A stretch of DNA of 64,000 nt from Microbulbifer litoralis (GCF_023634065.1 NZ_JALKCV010000010.1:1-64000); one strand, 5' to 3'. Positions 42,996 to 52,178 are shown, counted from the first letter of the stretch. Made by a program: numbers and translations. The notes: generated by a model not told the origin, from the sequence alone.

Positions 42996-43554
42996 GGATA
43001 AGTCCCTCTTCGTATGTGGGGTGGCACCAACAGCTGGCGAATTCCCGATCTCTGATATTCACCAGGGGAATATTCTCTGCCGGGATTTTTGGCATTCGTG
43101 CCGCTGGAGGCGGGTGGCGAATTCTACAGGAAAGCCCTGATGCTGTTAAGTTTATTGAAAAATCAATAACTTAGGCGAATTACCATTATTTGCTTGGTGA
43201 ATAGTGGTGGGGCGCCGGGGGCTTTCCTCCGGAACCCAAACAACATAGTCTACGCGCTGCTTTATTTCAGGCCGCTGACGGCTCTAACTCAGGCCGCTGA
43301 GGGCTCTATTTTCAGGCCGCTGAAGGCTCTATTTCACTCAAGTTTCGGAGTTCGGGATTGCGAATCGATCGGCGTAGCCCGGATGGAGCGCAGTGGAATC
43401 CGGGATGGGGTGTGGCCCGGCACCGAACTCCCGGATTCCGGCGCTGCGCGCCTTCATCCGGGCTACGCCCCGAGCTCCGGGACTCGAGTGTTTCAGCTGG
43501 CGGCTCCATATCTCAGAGCGTTGACAGCTTAGCTTCGGCAGATTTGGTTATTCG
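42996..43554. other. Intergenic region with repeats (acnB promoter side)
   Basis: 559 nt without a gene. The AT-rich stretch next to acnB should hold its promoter. At 43268, 43290 and 43313 start three near-identical units, CAGGCCGCTGAxGGCTCTA (period 22-23 bp). From 43371 there is a REP-like palindrome. No open frame here looks coding. Confidence 0.6.
43371..43467. repeat. REP/BIME-like palindrome, CGTAGCCCGGATGGAGCGC family
   Basis: Two head-to-head units: GCGTAGCCCGGATGGAGCGC plus a GGAATCCGGGAT tail, and its inverse CCCGGATTCCGG...TTCATCCGGGCTACG. Same family as 23467-23632 and 44061-44095. Preceded by TCAAGTTTCGGAG, a flank also found at 23408 and, inverted, near 48145. Confidence 0.8.
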
Positions 43555-44010
43555 ATGTATAAGAAAGTGCGCACCCCCTGCATTGGCGTTTGCTCCACCG
43601 GTATCGGCGATGATGTCTGCCGCGGCTGCAAGCGCTTTGCCCACGAAGTGATCGACTGGAACGCCTACACCGAGGAGCAGCGGCGCGTGATCGCCGAGCG
43701 TCGCGAGGGCTACCTGGTGAACGCGGTGCGCAGCCAGTTGGAGATCGTGGATCGCAACCTGTTGCTGGCCCAGTTGCGCCACCAGCAGATCCGCTTCGAC
43801 GAGGACCAGAGTCCCTACTGCTGGGTGTTCGAGCTGTTGCGCGCCGGCGCCAGCCAGATAGAAAACCCCGCCCACTACGGCCTGCGGCCAACGGCGGTGG
43901 CCCGCGGGGTACCGCTGGTGGAGCTGCGCCGCCGGATCGACGAGGACTTCTACGCGCTGTCGGTGGCCTACTACCAGCGCTTTGTGGCGCCGGGGTTGCG
44001 GCCGGCCTGA
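43555..44010 (+). CDS. DUF1289 small cysteine-rich protein
   Basis: 151 aa. The N-terminal CIGVCSTGIGDDVCRGCKRF is the DUF1289 four-cysteine motif (CxxxC...CxxC), probably a metal or Fe-S site. The remainder is helical with conserved-looking aromatic residues. The ATG at 43555 is the natural start. Function unknown in the family. Confidence 0.88.
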   Translation: MYKKVRTPCIGVCSTGIGDDVCRGCKRFAHEVIDWNAYTEEQRRVIAERREGYLVNAVRSQLEIVDRNLLLAQLRHQQIRFDEDQSPYCWVFELLRAGASQIENPAHYGLRPTAVARGVPLVELRRRIDEDFYALSVAYYQRFVAPGLRPA

Positions 44011-44060
44011 TTATCCGCTTCTACCTCCAGTGAGGGCATGTCATTTCCGTGCCGCTGGTC

Positions 44061-44095
44061 TTCCCGGATTCCGCTGCGCTTCATCCGGGCTACGG
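44061..44095. repeat. REP-like half element
   Basis: Single unit TTCCCGGATTCCGCTGCGCT continuing TCATCCGGGCTACGG, the inverse orientation of the family at 43371. Intergenic. Confidence 0.7.
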
Positions 44096-44236
44096 TTTGG
44101 TTTCCGGGGCACGGCTGGATTTGTGACTGCGCGTGTTCTCCTGCTCCCCGTATCCCGATACCATAAGCGTTTCCCGCGCTGAAACGGAGGATCGGCCATC
44201 AGCCAGCCATCGGCGACGCCAACCCGCGCGCTCCTG

Positions 44237-45124
44237 TTGCTCAACCCGAAAAGCCGCAATGGCGCCGGGGCCGATATCGACGCCGGTGTCGATTCGCTGC
44301 GCGCTGCCGGCCTGGAACTGGAAGTGCTGTATTCCCACAGCCCGGAGGAATCGAATGCGGCCATCCGCGGGCGCGCCGGGCAACTGGACCTGGTGATTGT
44401 CGGCGGCGGCGACGGCACTATCAGTTCCACCGCCCGTACCCTGTACGAATGCGGGCTGGCACTGGCGATACTGCCGCTGGGCACCGCCAACGACCTGGCG
44501 CGCTCGCTCGGCATCGGCGACGACCTGCGGCGGGCCTTTGCCGTGATCGCCGACGATCACCGCGCACCCGTCGACCTGGGTGTGGTCAACGATTGCTATT
44601 TCTTTAACGTCGCCAATATGGGCCTGGGCGTCCAGGTGACTGAGGAGTTGGCGCCGGAGGTGAAAAAGCGCTGGGGTGTGTTCGGTTACCTGAAGGCCTT
44701 TTTTGCCGCACTGGCGCGGCGGCGCGAGTTCCGGGTACGGCTGGTGGTGGACGGCAAGCGGCGCACGCTGCGCTCCATCCAGCTGGCGGTGGGGAATGGC
44801 CGCTACTACGGCGGCGGCAACCTGGTGCACGAGTCGGCGCGCATCGACGATGCTAGACTCGATCTGTACTGTGTACGCCCGCAGACCGCCTGGGAGCTGC
44901 TGACCCTGGCGCCGCTGCTGCGAAGCGGGAAACACGACCTGGCGCGGCGCGTATTCAATGTGTCGGGCCAGCGCATCGAGATCGCGACCAAACCGAAGGC
45001 CATGTCGATCCACGCCGACGGCGAGCCGGTGACCCGGACGCCGGCCAGTTTCTCGGTGATCCCCGGCGCGCTGCAGGTGGTGGTTCCCCGCGACACGGAA
45101 TTACTCTCCCGGAGAGGACCATAA
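44237..45124 (+). CDS. Diacylglycerol/lipid kinase-family protein
   Basis: About 300-aa DAGK-catalytic-domain protein. LNPKSRNGAG is the first nucleotide-binding strand, VGGGDGTIS the GGDGT signature and LPLGTANDLARSLG the second phosphate loop; the C-terminal beta-sandwich contains HADGEP. It phosphorylates a lipid such as diacylglycerol or a related lipid. The start is doubtful: the TTG given here falls inside the first strand. Homology suggests translation begins near 44198, where GGAGG precedes an ATC codon, and no ATG/GTG/TTG lies between a stop at 44180 and 44237. Next gene 7 nt downstream. Confidence 0.85.
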   Translation: MLNPKSRNGAGADIDAGVDSLRAAGLELEVLYSHSPEESNAAIRGRAGQLDLVIVGGGDGTISSTARTLYECGLALAILPLGTANDLARSLGIGDDLRRAFAVIADDHRAPVDLGVVNDCYFFNVANMGLGVQVTEELAPEVKKRWGVFGYLKAFFAALARRREFRVRLVVDGKRRTLRSIQLAVGNGRYYGGGNLVHESARIDDARLDLYCVRPQTAWELLTLAPLLRSGKHDLARRVFNVSGQRIEIATKPKAMSIHADGEPVTRTPASFSVIPGALQVVVPRDTELLSRRGP

Positions 45125-45131
45125 CAACACC

Positions 45132-45566
45132 ATGTCACTGATCCGCAACGAAACCCAGACCGCGCTCGGCCAACTGCATATCGCCCTCCAGCACAGTGCG
45201 GACTGCTACCGTCACACCGCGGAGTTCCTCGACGATGCATCGGTCGGCGGGCAATTTATCGATATCGCCGCCGGGCGCGAGCGGCTGGCCGCCCGTGTGG
45301 CGGAGGCCATCCGCGCGACCGGGGATCTCCCCTCGGAGCCGGACCCGGACCGGGAAACCGGCGAGCAGCTGCTGAGCCGCTTGCGCAGCCTGTTTTCCGC
45401 CGACCAGGTTCAGGAGGTGACAGAGCAGCGCCTCGAGGCGGACCGGGAACTGGCCGCGCAGCTCGACGGGGGAGAGCTGGCCGTGCTCGAAGACGAGTAC
45501 GGCCCGCTGATGGCGGACTGTCGCGAGGCGGTAAAGGAGACCATTGCCGCGCTTCGGCGCGGGTAG
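45132..45566 (+). CDS. DUF2383 ferritin-like stress protein (PA2169 type)
   Basis: 144-aa four-helix protein of the DUF2383/PA2169 family: NETQTALGQLHIALQHSADCYRHTAEFL, then AAGRERLAARVAEAI and a C-terminal helix pair with ELAVLEDEYGPL. Ferritin-like fold; the metal ligands are not obvious. It follows the lipid kinase by 7 nt and is likely co-transcribed. Confidence 0.8.
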   Translation: MSLIRNETQTALGQLHIALQHSADCYRHTAEFLDDASVGGQFIDIAAGRERLAARVAEAIRATGDLPSEPDPDRETGEQLLSRLRSLFSADQVQEVTEQRLEADRELAAQLDGGELAVLEDEYGPLMADCREAVKETIAALRRG

Positions 45567-45580
45567 ATCCGCGCGGTCAC

Positions 45581-46510
45581 TCAGCGCGGTTCGCGAAGGA
45601 ATACGCGCAGCGCCGGTAGCAGCGGTTCGCTGGCAAGGGCCAGGTCGCGCCGCTGGCGCCGGCGGTGCAGGCCCGGCTCGTGATCCACGCGGGTGAATTC
45701 CGGCAGTTGGCCGCGGTTGTCGCCGCGCACCAGCACCGGCATGGCCGCGTAACCCACCTGGCGATAATGCTCCCCATCGCTTTCGCGGAAAATCTCCGCC
45801 ACCTGCAGGTTGGGGCGGCTCTGCACCTGCACCTGGCGCAGATCGTCGTGCTGGTTTCTGTGCAGGCCGGCCAGCAGCTGTCGCTGGTACTGGATGCCGG
45901 CGTCTTCCCCCTGCGGATCCAGTTGCACCAGCTTTTTCTCACACCAGGCCACCGTCACCTTGCGAATCGACTTGCGCGCCTTGATCCAGGACAGCGCAAT
46001 GGCGTCCGGCGTGTCCGCACACAACAGCACCTGCCGGTAGCACTGGCGCAGGTGCGCCCGCGGGTGGCCGGCCCCGGCGAGGATGTCCCGCAGGCGCCGG
46101 TCGCGCTCCGGGGCAGGGCGTTCCGACAGCCCCTTTTTGAACGCCGCCACGGCGTCGGCGAAGGCCGCCTTGTCTTCATTCAGCTGTCGTGCCAGGTCGA
46201 TGGTGCCGGCCGGCGCACTCAGCAGGCCGGGAAGCTGCAGCGTGGCGCGCGCGTCGCCGCCCGTATCCAGTGGGGATTCCGCGTAATCCAGTCGTGCGAC
46301 CAGGGCGCCGGCCAGCGCATAGGGGCGTTCGAAACTGCCGCCCAGGCGCTCGGCGGCGTCGACGGCGAAGCGGGGCTGCAACAGGTACGCCTGCCAGGGT
46401 CCGGGCGATTCCTGCAGCGTCTCCAGCGACTGGCGCAGGGCACCGGCACTGTCGTGAAGGCGCTCCAGCAGCGGCGGAATGGCCGCCGCCAGCTTTCCTT
46501 GTTCGGTCAT
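45581..46510 (-). CDS. tus: DNA replication terminus site-binding protein (Tus-like)
   Basis: 309 aa, the same length as E. coli Tus. It is diverged, but the order of blocks agrees: TLQLPGLL (Tus AVRLPGVL), a helix LARQLNEDKAAFADAV (Tus HINKLKTTFEHIV), LSWIKARKSIRKVTV (Tus FGWANKHIIKNL) and the DNA-contacting strands VQSRPNLQVAEIFRES. Tus binds Ter sites and stops the replisome from one side. A Ter-like sequence is seen 44 nt before the start. If correct, the window may lie near the replication terminus. Confidence 0.8.
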   Translation of the reverse strand: MTEQGKLAAAIPPLLERLHDSAGALRQSLETLQESPGPWQAYLLQPRFAVDAAERLGGSFERPYALAGALVARLDYAESPLDTGGDARATLQLPGLLSAPAGTIDLARQLNEDKAAFADAVAAFKKGLSERPAPERDRRLRDILAGAGHPRAHLRQCYRQVLLCADTPDAIALSWIKARKSIRKVTVAWCEKKLVQLDPQGEDAGIQYQRQLLAGLHRNQHDDLRQVQVQSRPNLQVAEIFRESDGEHYRQVGYAAMPVLVRGDNRGQLPEFTRVDHEPGLHRRRQRRDLALASEPLLPALRVFLREPR

Positions 46511-46553
46511 CGTCGCTTTCCCCGATGTATTCTGTCGGGAAATATTAATCCAC

Positions 46554-46572
46554 TTAATAAGTCGTTATCAAA
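46554..46572. promoter_or_regulatory. Possible Ter-like site before tus
   Basis: TTAATAAGTCGTTATCAAA lines up with the E. coli Ter core TTAGTATGTTGTAACTAAA at most positions, including the central G-T-x-G-T. In E. coli, TerB overlaps the tus promoter and mediates autoregulation, so the location suits. One AT-rich match is weak evidence. Confidence 0.35.
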
Positions 46573-46697
46573 TAATCAAACGCTCTCCGGATCCCTCCCT
46601 TCGTTCCGTCGACAGGTCGATCAGGACAGGGGGGAGTCCGCCCCGCAGGCGAACTGCCGCAAGGATTGGCTCCCGTCCGGCCCTACCATTGGCTTCC

Positions 46698-47462
46698 ATG
46701 AACCGCTCTGAATTCAAAGACGGACTGCTGCGGGTCATGGAGCGCAAAGTGCACTGGGCCTGGCCGGCGTTTACCGCGGGTATGGTGCCGCGGGAACTGC
46801 TGCATATTCACCTGGAGCAGGAATACGCCGTCTATGTGCGGGACTTTCCGGTCCTGCTGGGGCGCGCTTATATCCAGTGCCCGATTCCCCCGGTGCGCCG
46901 GGAACTGGCGGCGAATCTTTACGAGGAGGAGACCGGGCGCCTGAGCGGCAGTGCGCCGCACCCGCAGCTTTTCCTGGAATACCCGCGCGGGCTGGGGATG
47001 AACCTGGACCGGTTCCGGCAGGTGCAGCTGCTGCCGGAGGCGGCGCGTTTTCGCGCGCTGCTGGATGAAACGACCGGCCAGCACGGCTGGGAGGTGGCGA
47101 CAGCGGTGACCACGCTGTTCCTGGAGGGCACCGAGTACGAGCGCGGCGAGCTGGATCCCGGCTGCCCGCGCCGGCCCGAACCGCGCCCGGCGGAGCACCC
47201 GCTGGTCAAACATTACGGCCTGCCGGTGGAGTGCCTGGCGCTGCACCGGGTCCACGCGGCTGTCGAGGGCGGTCACCGCAAGGCTGCCTGGCACCTGATG
47301 CTGGATTATGTCGACGAGCGCGCGCGGCCGACCGTACTGCACTGGATGGGGCAGGTGCTGCACGGTTGGCTGGATTACCGGGACGAAGTGGCCGAGCACT
47401 GCGGCCTGACCCAGATCGCACGACACCAGCGCCCTGCCAATCCCTCCCAGACACCGCTATAA
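46698..47462 (+). CDS. TenA/PqqC-fold (haem-oxygenase-like) protein
   Basis: 254-aa all-helical protein of the PqqC/TenA or iron-containing redox enzyme family. LLHIHLEQEYAVYVRDFPVLLGRAY, NLYEEETGRLSG, and HHxxE-like positions in EGTEYERGELDP and VHAAVEGGHRKAAWHLMLDYV fit the family helices. The ATG at 46698 is the family start; the open frame upstream is not coding. No pqq biosynthesis genes are nearby, so it is not evidence for PQQ synthesis. Confidence 0.75.
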   Translation: MNRSEFKDGLLRVMERKVHWAWPAFTAGMVPRELLHIHLEQEYAVYVRDFPVLLGRAYIQCPIPPVRRELAANLYEEETGRLSGSAPHPQLFLEYPRGLGMNLDRFRQVQLLPEAARFRALLDETTGQHGWEVATAVTTLFLEGTEYERGELDPGCPRRPEPRPAEHPLVKHYGLPVECLALHRVHAAVEGGHRKAAWHLMLDYVDERARPTVLHWMGQVLHGWLDYRDEVAEHCGLTQIARHQRPANPSQTPL

Positions 47463-47502
47463 TCCCGCGCTTTCAACAAGCCGCGATCTTCGATTTCCCG
47501 CC

Positions 47503-48120
47503 ATGAGTCCAGCCGTTCCCGACCTCTCCGCCATCCATGCATTCCTGCTCTGCCCGACCCCGGATGCCTGGGTGCAGGCGGCGCTGGCCGAGCCGGAGAT
47601 GTTGCTGGTGGACCACGCCAACTGCGAAAAGAAAGCTGCCGGCACGGCGTTGAACCTGATGTTCCGCTACCTGGACGATTTCGAGCTGCTGAACAAGATG
47701 TCGCGCCTGGCGCGGGAGGAACTGCGCCATTTCGAGCAGGTGCTGGCGATCATGGAAAAGCGCGGTATCGACTACCCGCATGTCAGTGCCTCGCGCTACG
47801 CCGCCGGCCTGCGCCAGCAGGTGCGCGGTGCGGAGCCCGCCCGCCTGGTGGATACCCTGATCTGCGGCGCCATCATCGAGGCCCGCTCCTGCGAGCGCTT
47901 CGCCCGTATCGCCCCGCACCTGGATGACGAACTACAGAAATTCTACCTGTCCCTGCTGAAGTCCGAGGCGCGGCATTTCCGCGACTATCTGGCGCTGGCG
48001 GAGAAGGCCGCCGGCGAGGATATCCGCGCGCGGGTGCAGGCGTTGCTGGAGGTGGAAAAGGGGCTGGTTGTGGGGGTCGATGCCGACTTCCGCTTTCACA
48101 GCGGCGTGCCGCAAACCTGA
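47503..48120 (+). CDS. miaE: tRNA-(ms2io6A)-hydroxylase
   Basis: 205-aa non-haem diiron monooxygenase that hydroxylates the isopentenyl group of ms2i6A37 in tRNA. The diiron ligands are seen in DHANCEKKAAG, EELRHFEQVL, EARSCERF and EARHFRDYL. Length and order match MiaE of Pseudomonas/Salmonella. It starts 40 nt after the PqqC-like gene; possibly one transcript. Confidence 0.95.
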   Translation: MSPAVPDLSAIHAFLLCPTPDAWVQAALAEPEMLLVDHANCEKKAAGTALNLMFRYLDDFELLNKMSRLAREELRHFEQVLAIMEKRGIDYPHVSASRYAAGLRQQVRGAEPARLVDTLICGAIIEARSCERFARIAPHLDDELQKFYLSLLKSEARHFRDYLALAEKAAGEDIRARVQALLEVEKGLVVGVDADFRFHSGVPQT

Positions 48121-48175
48121 AACCCGGCGCCCCGATCTGAACCCCGAAACTTGAGTCAACAACAGCTTACGATGG

Positions 48176-48247
48176 TCATTCCGGGCTCGATCCGGAATCC
48201 AGGCCACCGCGGCACCCCCGCTGGATCCCGGATCGAGTCCGGGATGA
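48176..48247. repeat. Dispersed palindrome, TCATTCCGGGCTCGATCCGGA family
   Basis: Inverted arms TCATTCCGGGCTCGATCCGG (48176) and TCCCGGATCGAGTCCGGGATGA (48226-48247) around CCACCGCGGCACCCCCGC. Related to 25862-25918. A common intergenic repeat type in proteobacteria. The 48121-48356 gap holds no gene. Confidence 0.75.
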
Positions 48248-48356
48248 CGGTTCCGAAGTCGGACTTGATCAAGATACTTTCGGGGCGACTGATAGCGGAG
48301 CGACATTGGCCCATCGGGACGAATCTTCTGTTCTCCCCGGGCGGTTTCCTCCCGGC

Positions 48357-48620
48357 TCAACTGCGGTCGAGCTTGTCGAGCAATTCGACGAACTCCTGCA
48401 GGTCGTGTGCCTTGGCGTAGTCCACCGTGAACTTGTTGTGGAAGAAGATCGTCAGCGTCACTTTGGGCGAGCTCAGGAGCACCGTGTAACCGTCGAAATC
48501 GGTGGTCGCGGTCAGGCCCCGGTAGTGCCAGCCATCCTCTCTTTTCTCGCCTTTGCTCGTCACTTTGTCAAACACGCGCAGGGCCTGTTTGACGTCGATT
48601 TTGTGTTCGTTCCCGTTCAT
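48357..48620 (-). CDS. DUF3081 protein
   Basis: 87-aa soluble protein. The pattern KQALRVFDKVTSKGEKREDG followed by WHYRGLTATTDFDGYTVLL is the DUF3081 signature. The ATG at 48620 matches the family start; the longer frame overlaps the divergent gene. Function unknown. Confidence 0.85.
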   Translation of the reverse strand: MNGNEHKIDVKQALRVFDKVTSKGEKREDGWHYRGLTATTDFDGYTVLLSSPKVTLTIFFHNKFTVDYAKAHDLQEFVELLDKLDRS

Positions 48621-48720
48621 TGCTCCGGTGCCCTCTGTACTGCTTTCACGCCTGTTGTGACATGCGTCTAAGCTTACCTGTAAATTTCCTGCCGAATGCC
48701 AGCTTGTCAGCCAGATCGAC

Positions 48721-49176
48721 ATGACTCAACCCGATCGCGGAACCCGGTCCCTCAATGCGCTCGCCTATGCCGGGGTGTTGCCGTTCCTGCTGGGCATCGC
48801 CATGCAGGTCACCGGCGTGACCCTGTTTGGCGTCGACGGCCTGCTGTGGTTTGCCACCTACAGTGCGACGATCCTCAGTTTCCTGTGCGGTATCTGGTGG
48901 GGCGCGATGCTGAACCGGCCGGGCTACCCGCACGCATCGACGCTGACGCTGCTGAGCAACCTGTTCTGCATCGGCGCCTGGGTGGGGGTGATGTTGTACC
49001 GCACCGCCTGGGGGCTGCCGCTGTTGGCGATCGGCTACGGCCTGGTGGCCTGGAGCGAGGCGCGCCTGAACCCGAACGCGCCGGATCTCGGCAGTTACTT
49101 CAAAACCCGCGGCCGTGTCACCTGCCTGGTGATCGGCTGCCACCTGATCATGATCGGCAGCCTGTGGATCCATTGA
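48721..49176 (+). CDS. DUF3429 membrane protein
   Basis: 151 aa with about five transmembrane helices; [29 protein letters not shown] and a C-terminal HLIMIGSLW match DUF3429. Divergent from the DUF3081 gene. Role unknown. Confidence 0.85.
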   Translation: MTQPDRGTRSLNALAYAGVLPFLLGIAMQVTGVTLFGVDGLLWFATYSATILSFLCGIWWGAMLNRPGYPHASTLTLLSNLFCIGAWVGVMLYRTAWGLPLLAIGYGLVAWSEARLNPNAPDLGSYFKTRGRVTCLVIGCHLIMIGSLWIH

Positions 49177-49223
49177 GCGGCGGGCCTGTCGACAGTGTAG
49201 AGCCGGACGAGGAGGAGATGACC

Positions 49224-49856
49224 ATGGCCGATACGGTACCCGAAAGCACCCTGAAGCAGCTGTTTACCGACGCCCGGACCCACAGCCACTGGCTGGACAG
49301 GCCGGTCGACGACGACACCCTGAAGCGGCTTTACGACCTGATGAAGGTGGGACCCACCAGCGCCAACTGCTGCCCGGCGCGCATTGTGTTCATCAAGGGC
49401 AAGGAGGCCAAGGAGCGCCTGAAACCGCTGCTGAACGAGGGCAATGTGGAGAAGACCATGGCCGCGCCGGTGACCGCGATCATCGCCCACGACATGAAGT
49501 TCTACGAGTACCTGCCCAAACTGTTTCCGCACGCGCCGGCGCGGGACTGGTTTGTCGACAACGCCGAGCTGGCGGCCAGCACTGCCTTTCGCAACGGCTC
49601 CCTGCAGGGCGCCTATTTCATCGTCGCGGCCCGTTCGCTGGGGCTGGACTGCGGTCCCATGTCCGGCTTTGACAATGTGGCGGTGGATCGGGCGTTTTTC
49701 AGCGAGGGCTGCTCGGATCCGGCTTTCCAGCAGGAGCACTGCCCGGAGAGCCATATCAAATCGAATTTTCTCTGCAACCTGGGTTATGGCGACCCGGAAA
49801 TGCTGCATCCCCGCAGCCCGCGATTCGACTTTGACGAGGTGTGTAGAATCCTCTGA
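49224..49856 (+). CDS. Nitroreductase-family malonic semialdehyde reductase (RutE/HadB-like)
   Basis: 210-aa FMN enzyme of the nitroreductase fold. [20 protein letters not shown] is the FMN-binding N-terminal motif; [15 protein letters not shown] and [13 protein letters not shown] are the C-terminal FMN segments. Closest pattern is RutE/YdfG-type 3-hydroxypropionate dehydrogenase. No other rut genes lie nearby, so the pyrimidine role is not supported. ATG 49224 chosen (an ATG two codons earlier is possible), with GGAGGAG upstream. Confidence 0.85.
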   Translation: MADTVPESTLKQLFTDARTHSHWLDRPVDDDTLKRLYDLMKVGPTSANCCPARIVFIKGKEAKERLKPLLNEGNVEKTMAAPVTAIIAHDMKFYEYLPKLFPHAPARDWFVDNAELAASTAFRNGSLQGAYFIVAARSLGLDCGPMSGFDNVAVDRAFFSEGCSDPAFQQEHCPESHIKSNFLCNLGYGDPEMLHPRSPRFDFDEVCRIL

Positions 49857-49898
49857 GAGTGGAGAATCGCGTGGTGCCCCTGTGGTTTGAGCCGGCGG

Positions 49899-50357
49899 TC
49901 AGAGTGCCGGCTTGGCGACCATCAGGAACACAATCGCCAGCATCAGCGGAAAGGCGAGGGCGCCCAGCAGGCACCAGAGTCTCATGACGCGCCGGATGGC
50001 GGCGGGGTTGTCGCCGCCATCATGGGTGTGGCGGCGCAGCCGGTACTGCAGCAGGACCACCGGCAGCCAGAGCAGGAACACCGCCAGGGTCAGGCCAATG
50101 GCCAGCTGCAGCCACGCCTGCTGCAACCAGGCGGGGTTGATCGCCAGCATGCCCCCGGCGCTGCCGAGCAGTGCGACGATGGCGGTAGTGGTAAAAATCC
50201 AGTCTGCGGCCACGGTTTCCGCGCTGATCCAGCGCAATACCCGCCGGTCGCCGCTCAGCCAGCCGCGCAGGGTGTACCAGGCGATACCGGTGCCGGTGCC
50301 CAGCACCACGACGGCGCTGATGACGTGCAGTGTCTTCAGTAGCAGGTAGGTAGACAT
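49899..50357 (-). CDS. DUF2269 membrane protein
   Basis: 152 aa with four transmembrane helices; LLKTLHVISAVVVLGTGTGIAWY and the conserved His in the first helix are the DUF2269 pattern. The family is predicted to be an integral membrane protein of unknown function. The ATG at 50357 begins MSTYLLLK; the extension upstream is not coding. Confidence 0.85.
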   Translation of the reverse strand: MSTYLLLKTLHVISAVVVLGTGTGIAWYTLRGWLSGDRRVLRWISAETVAADWIFTTTAIVALLGSAGGMLAINPAWLQQAWLQLAIGLTLAVFLLWLPVVLLQYRLRRHTHDGGDNPAAIRRVMRLWCLLGALAFPLMLAIVFLMVAKPAL

Positions 50358-50424
50358 GGCCTGGCCCCTGTGGATGTATGGAGTTGCGTGTCCGGAATTG
50401 CGCGCCCGTCGCGGCGAGCGCCAC

Positions 50425-51372
50425 TCAGTCCCTGGAGACGGTGACCACTTCCCCCAGTCTCCGCCCGATGATTTCGCGCATATATATCGCCAGGTCGCGG
50501 AACAGGCGCCGGCCCGGGCTGCTGGCGCGCCACACCAGGCCGTGCTGGCGGAAAATGGGCTTGGCCTTGAGCTCGCTGACGTGCAGAGCCTCGGGGTCGT
50601 GCATCTCCGAGTGGACATAGAGTCCCGGCAGGAAGGCGACGCCGAGGCCCATGACCACCATCTGGCGCAGCGTGTCCAGGCTGGTGCCCTCGTAGTCCCG
50701 CTGCAGCTGCGCCCCCAGCTGTTGGCATATCTCCTGCACCTGGTGGTGGAAGTGGTGCTGTTCCTCCAGCGTCAGTACTTTCTCCCCGCGCAACTGCGAC
50801 GGTGTCACTTCCGCCTTGCCGGCCAGCCGGTGGTCGCTAGGCACGACGAACTTCAGCGGTTCGGTGAACAGCGGTTCCAGTGCCAGCAGTTCGTCGGCGG
50901 CCAGCGGCAGCGGCAGGATGGCCAGGTCGTACGCGCCCTCGGACAGTTCCCGCTGTAGCAGCCGCGGCGGTGCCTCGCGCACGTAGAGTTTGAGGTCGCT
51001 GTAGCGGGCGTGCAGTTCCGGCAGCACGTTCGGCAGCAGGTAGGGCCCCACGGTGGGCGGCACACCCAGCTTGTAGGTGGCGCCGTGTCCCTGGGAGATG
51101 ACGTCGGCACTGGCCTGGAATTCCCGCATCGCCAGCAGGATCTGGCGGGCCGGGTCCAACAGTTCGCGCCCCTCCGGGGTCAGCAGGGTGCCGGCGCGGG
51201 AGCGCTCGAACAGGGAGACGCCGAGGGTGTTTTCCAGCGCTGCAATCTGCGTGGTCAGGGCCGGCTGGCTGACGCCCAGATCCTCCGCCGCGCGGCGGTA
51301 ACTGCCGCGGCCGGCGATGGCCGCGAAGTACTCCAGTTGCTTGATTGTGGGCGGCGATTGGGAGTTGACCAC
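50425..51372 (-). CDS. LysR-family regulator (CynR/OxyR-like)
   Basis: 315-aa regulator with winged helix-turn-helix (IKQLEYFAAIAGRGSYRRAAEDLGVSQ is followed by ALTTQI) and a substrate-binding domain. GTG at 51372 with GGAGGA upstream is preferred; a TTG at 51396 is the alternative. It is divergent from the carbonic anhydrase-SulP operon across 133 nt of AT-rich DNA, where both promoters should lie. CynR regulates a CynT-type carbonic anhydrase in E. coli in the same divergent layout. Confidence 0.88.
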   Translation of the reverse strand: MVNSQSPPTIKQLEYFAAIAGRGSYRRAAEDLGVSQPALTTQIAALENTLGVSLFERSRAGTLLTPEGRELLDPARQILLAMREFQASADVISQGHGATYKLGVPPTVGPYLLPNVLPELHARYSDLKLYVREAPPRLLQRELSEGAYDLAILPLPLAADELLALEPLFTEPLKFVVPSDHRLAGKAEVTPSQLRGEKVLTLEEQHHFHHQVQEICQQLGAQLQRDYEGTSLDTLRQMVVMGLGVAFLPGLYVHSEMHDPEALHVSELKAKPIFRQHGLVWRASSPGRRLFRDLAIYMREIIGRRLGEVVTVSRD

Positions 51373-51505
51373 CGGGTCCTCCGACGCTGTTTTCAATTTT
51401 TCTGATAATACTATGTTATCAGCAAATGGTATTTATTATTATTGAACTATCAAAAAATAATGATTTCCACCATATACACAAGGGTCAATTCACAGAGGAG
51501 TTTCC

Positions 51506-52177
51506 ATGGAGCACGTGATTTCCGGCGTAGCCAAGTTCCAGAAAGAGGTCTACCCGGCCAAGAAAGAGCGGTTTTCCAAGCTGGCCAACGGCCAGAATCC
51601 GGAGGTGTTGTTCATCACCTGTGCGGATTCCCGCATCGACCCGAACCTGGTTACCCAGACCGAGCCGGGCGAGCTGTTTATCTGCCGCAACGCGGGCAAT
51701 GTGGTGCCGCCCCACAGCAGCCATACCGGCGGCATGACCGCGTCCATCGAGTTTGCGGTGGCGGCGCTGGGCGTTTCCCATATCGTGGTTTGCGGCCACA
51801 CCGACTGCGGCGCGATGAAGGGCGCCATCGCACCGGAAAACCTCGACAGCCTGCCCCATGTGAAGGAGTGGCTGGGCCACTGCCGCTCCGCCACCGAGGT
51901 GGTGCGCTCCCGGCACGATGGCGAACTGTGCAAGGACCACCTGGATGAGGTGACCTGCGAGAACGTGGTGCAGCAGCTGCAGCACCTGCGCACCCATCCC
52001 GCCGTGGCCACCGGCCTCGCCAATGGCAGCGTTGCGCTGCACGGCTGGCTGTACAATATCGGCAGCGGTGAAGTGCTGTATTACGACGAAGCCAGCGGCG
52101 ACTTCAAGCCGATGGACGACGACTACCGGGCCGCCTTCGAGGTGCGCGCTGCCGGCGCGGGCGGGGAGGCCGGTTGA
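51506..52177 (+). CDS. Beta-class carbonic anhydrase (CynT-like)
   Basis: 223-aa zinc enzyme interconverting CO2 and bicarbonate. Zinc ligands are in ITCADSRIDP and VCGHTDCGAMKG; EPGELFICRNAGNVVPP is the classic beta-CA core. Closest to CynT by the FQKE...PEVLFITC and LHGWLYNIGSGEV patterns. AGAGGAG upstream of the start. The next gene, a SulP transporter, starts 2 nt after the stop, so supply and uptake of bicarbonate are coupled. Confidence 0.95.
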   Translation: MEHVISGVAKFQKEVYPAKKERFSKLANGQNPEVLFITCADSRIDPNLVTQTEPGELFICRNAGNVVPPHSSHTGGMTASIEFAVAALGVSHIVVCGHTDCGAMKGAIAPENLDSLPHVKEWLGHCRSATEVVRSRHDGELCKDHLDEVTCENVVQQLQHLRTHPAVATGLANGSVALHGWLYNIGSGEVLYYDEASGDFKPMDDDYRAAFEVRAAGAGGEAG

Positions 52178-52178
52178 C

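Noticed and set aside
46698..47462. Assignment as pqqC
   Set aside because: No other pqq genes are present; the fold family is broad, so only the fold is named.
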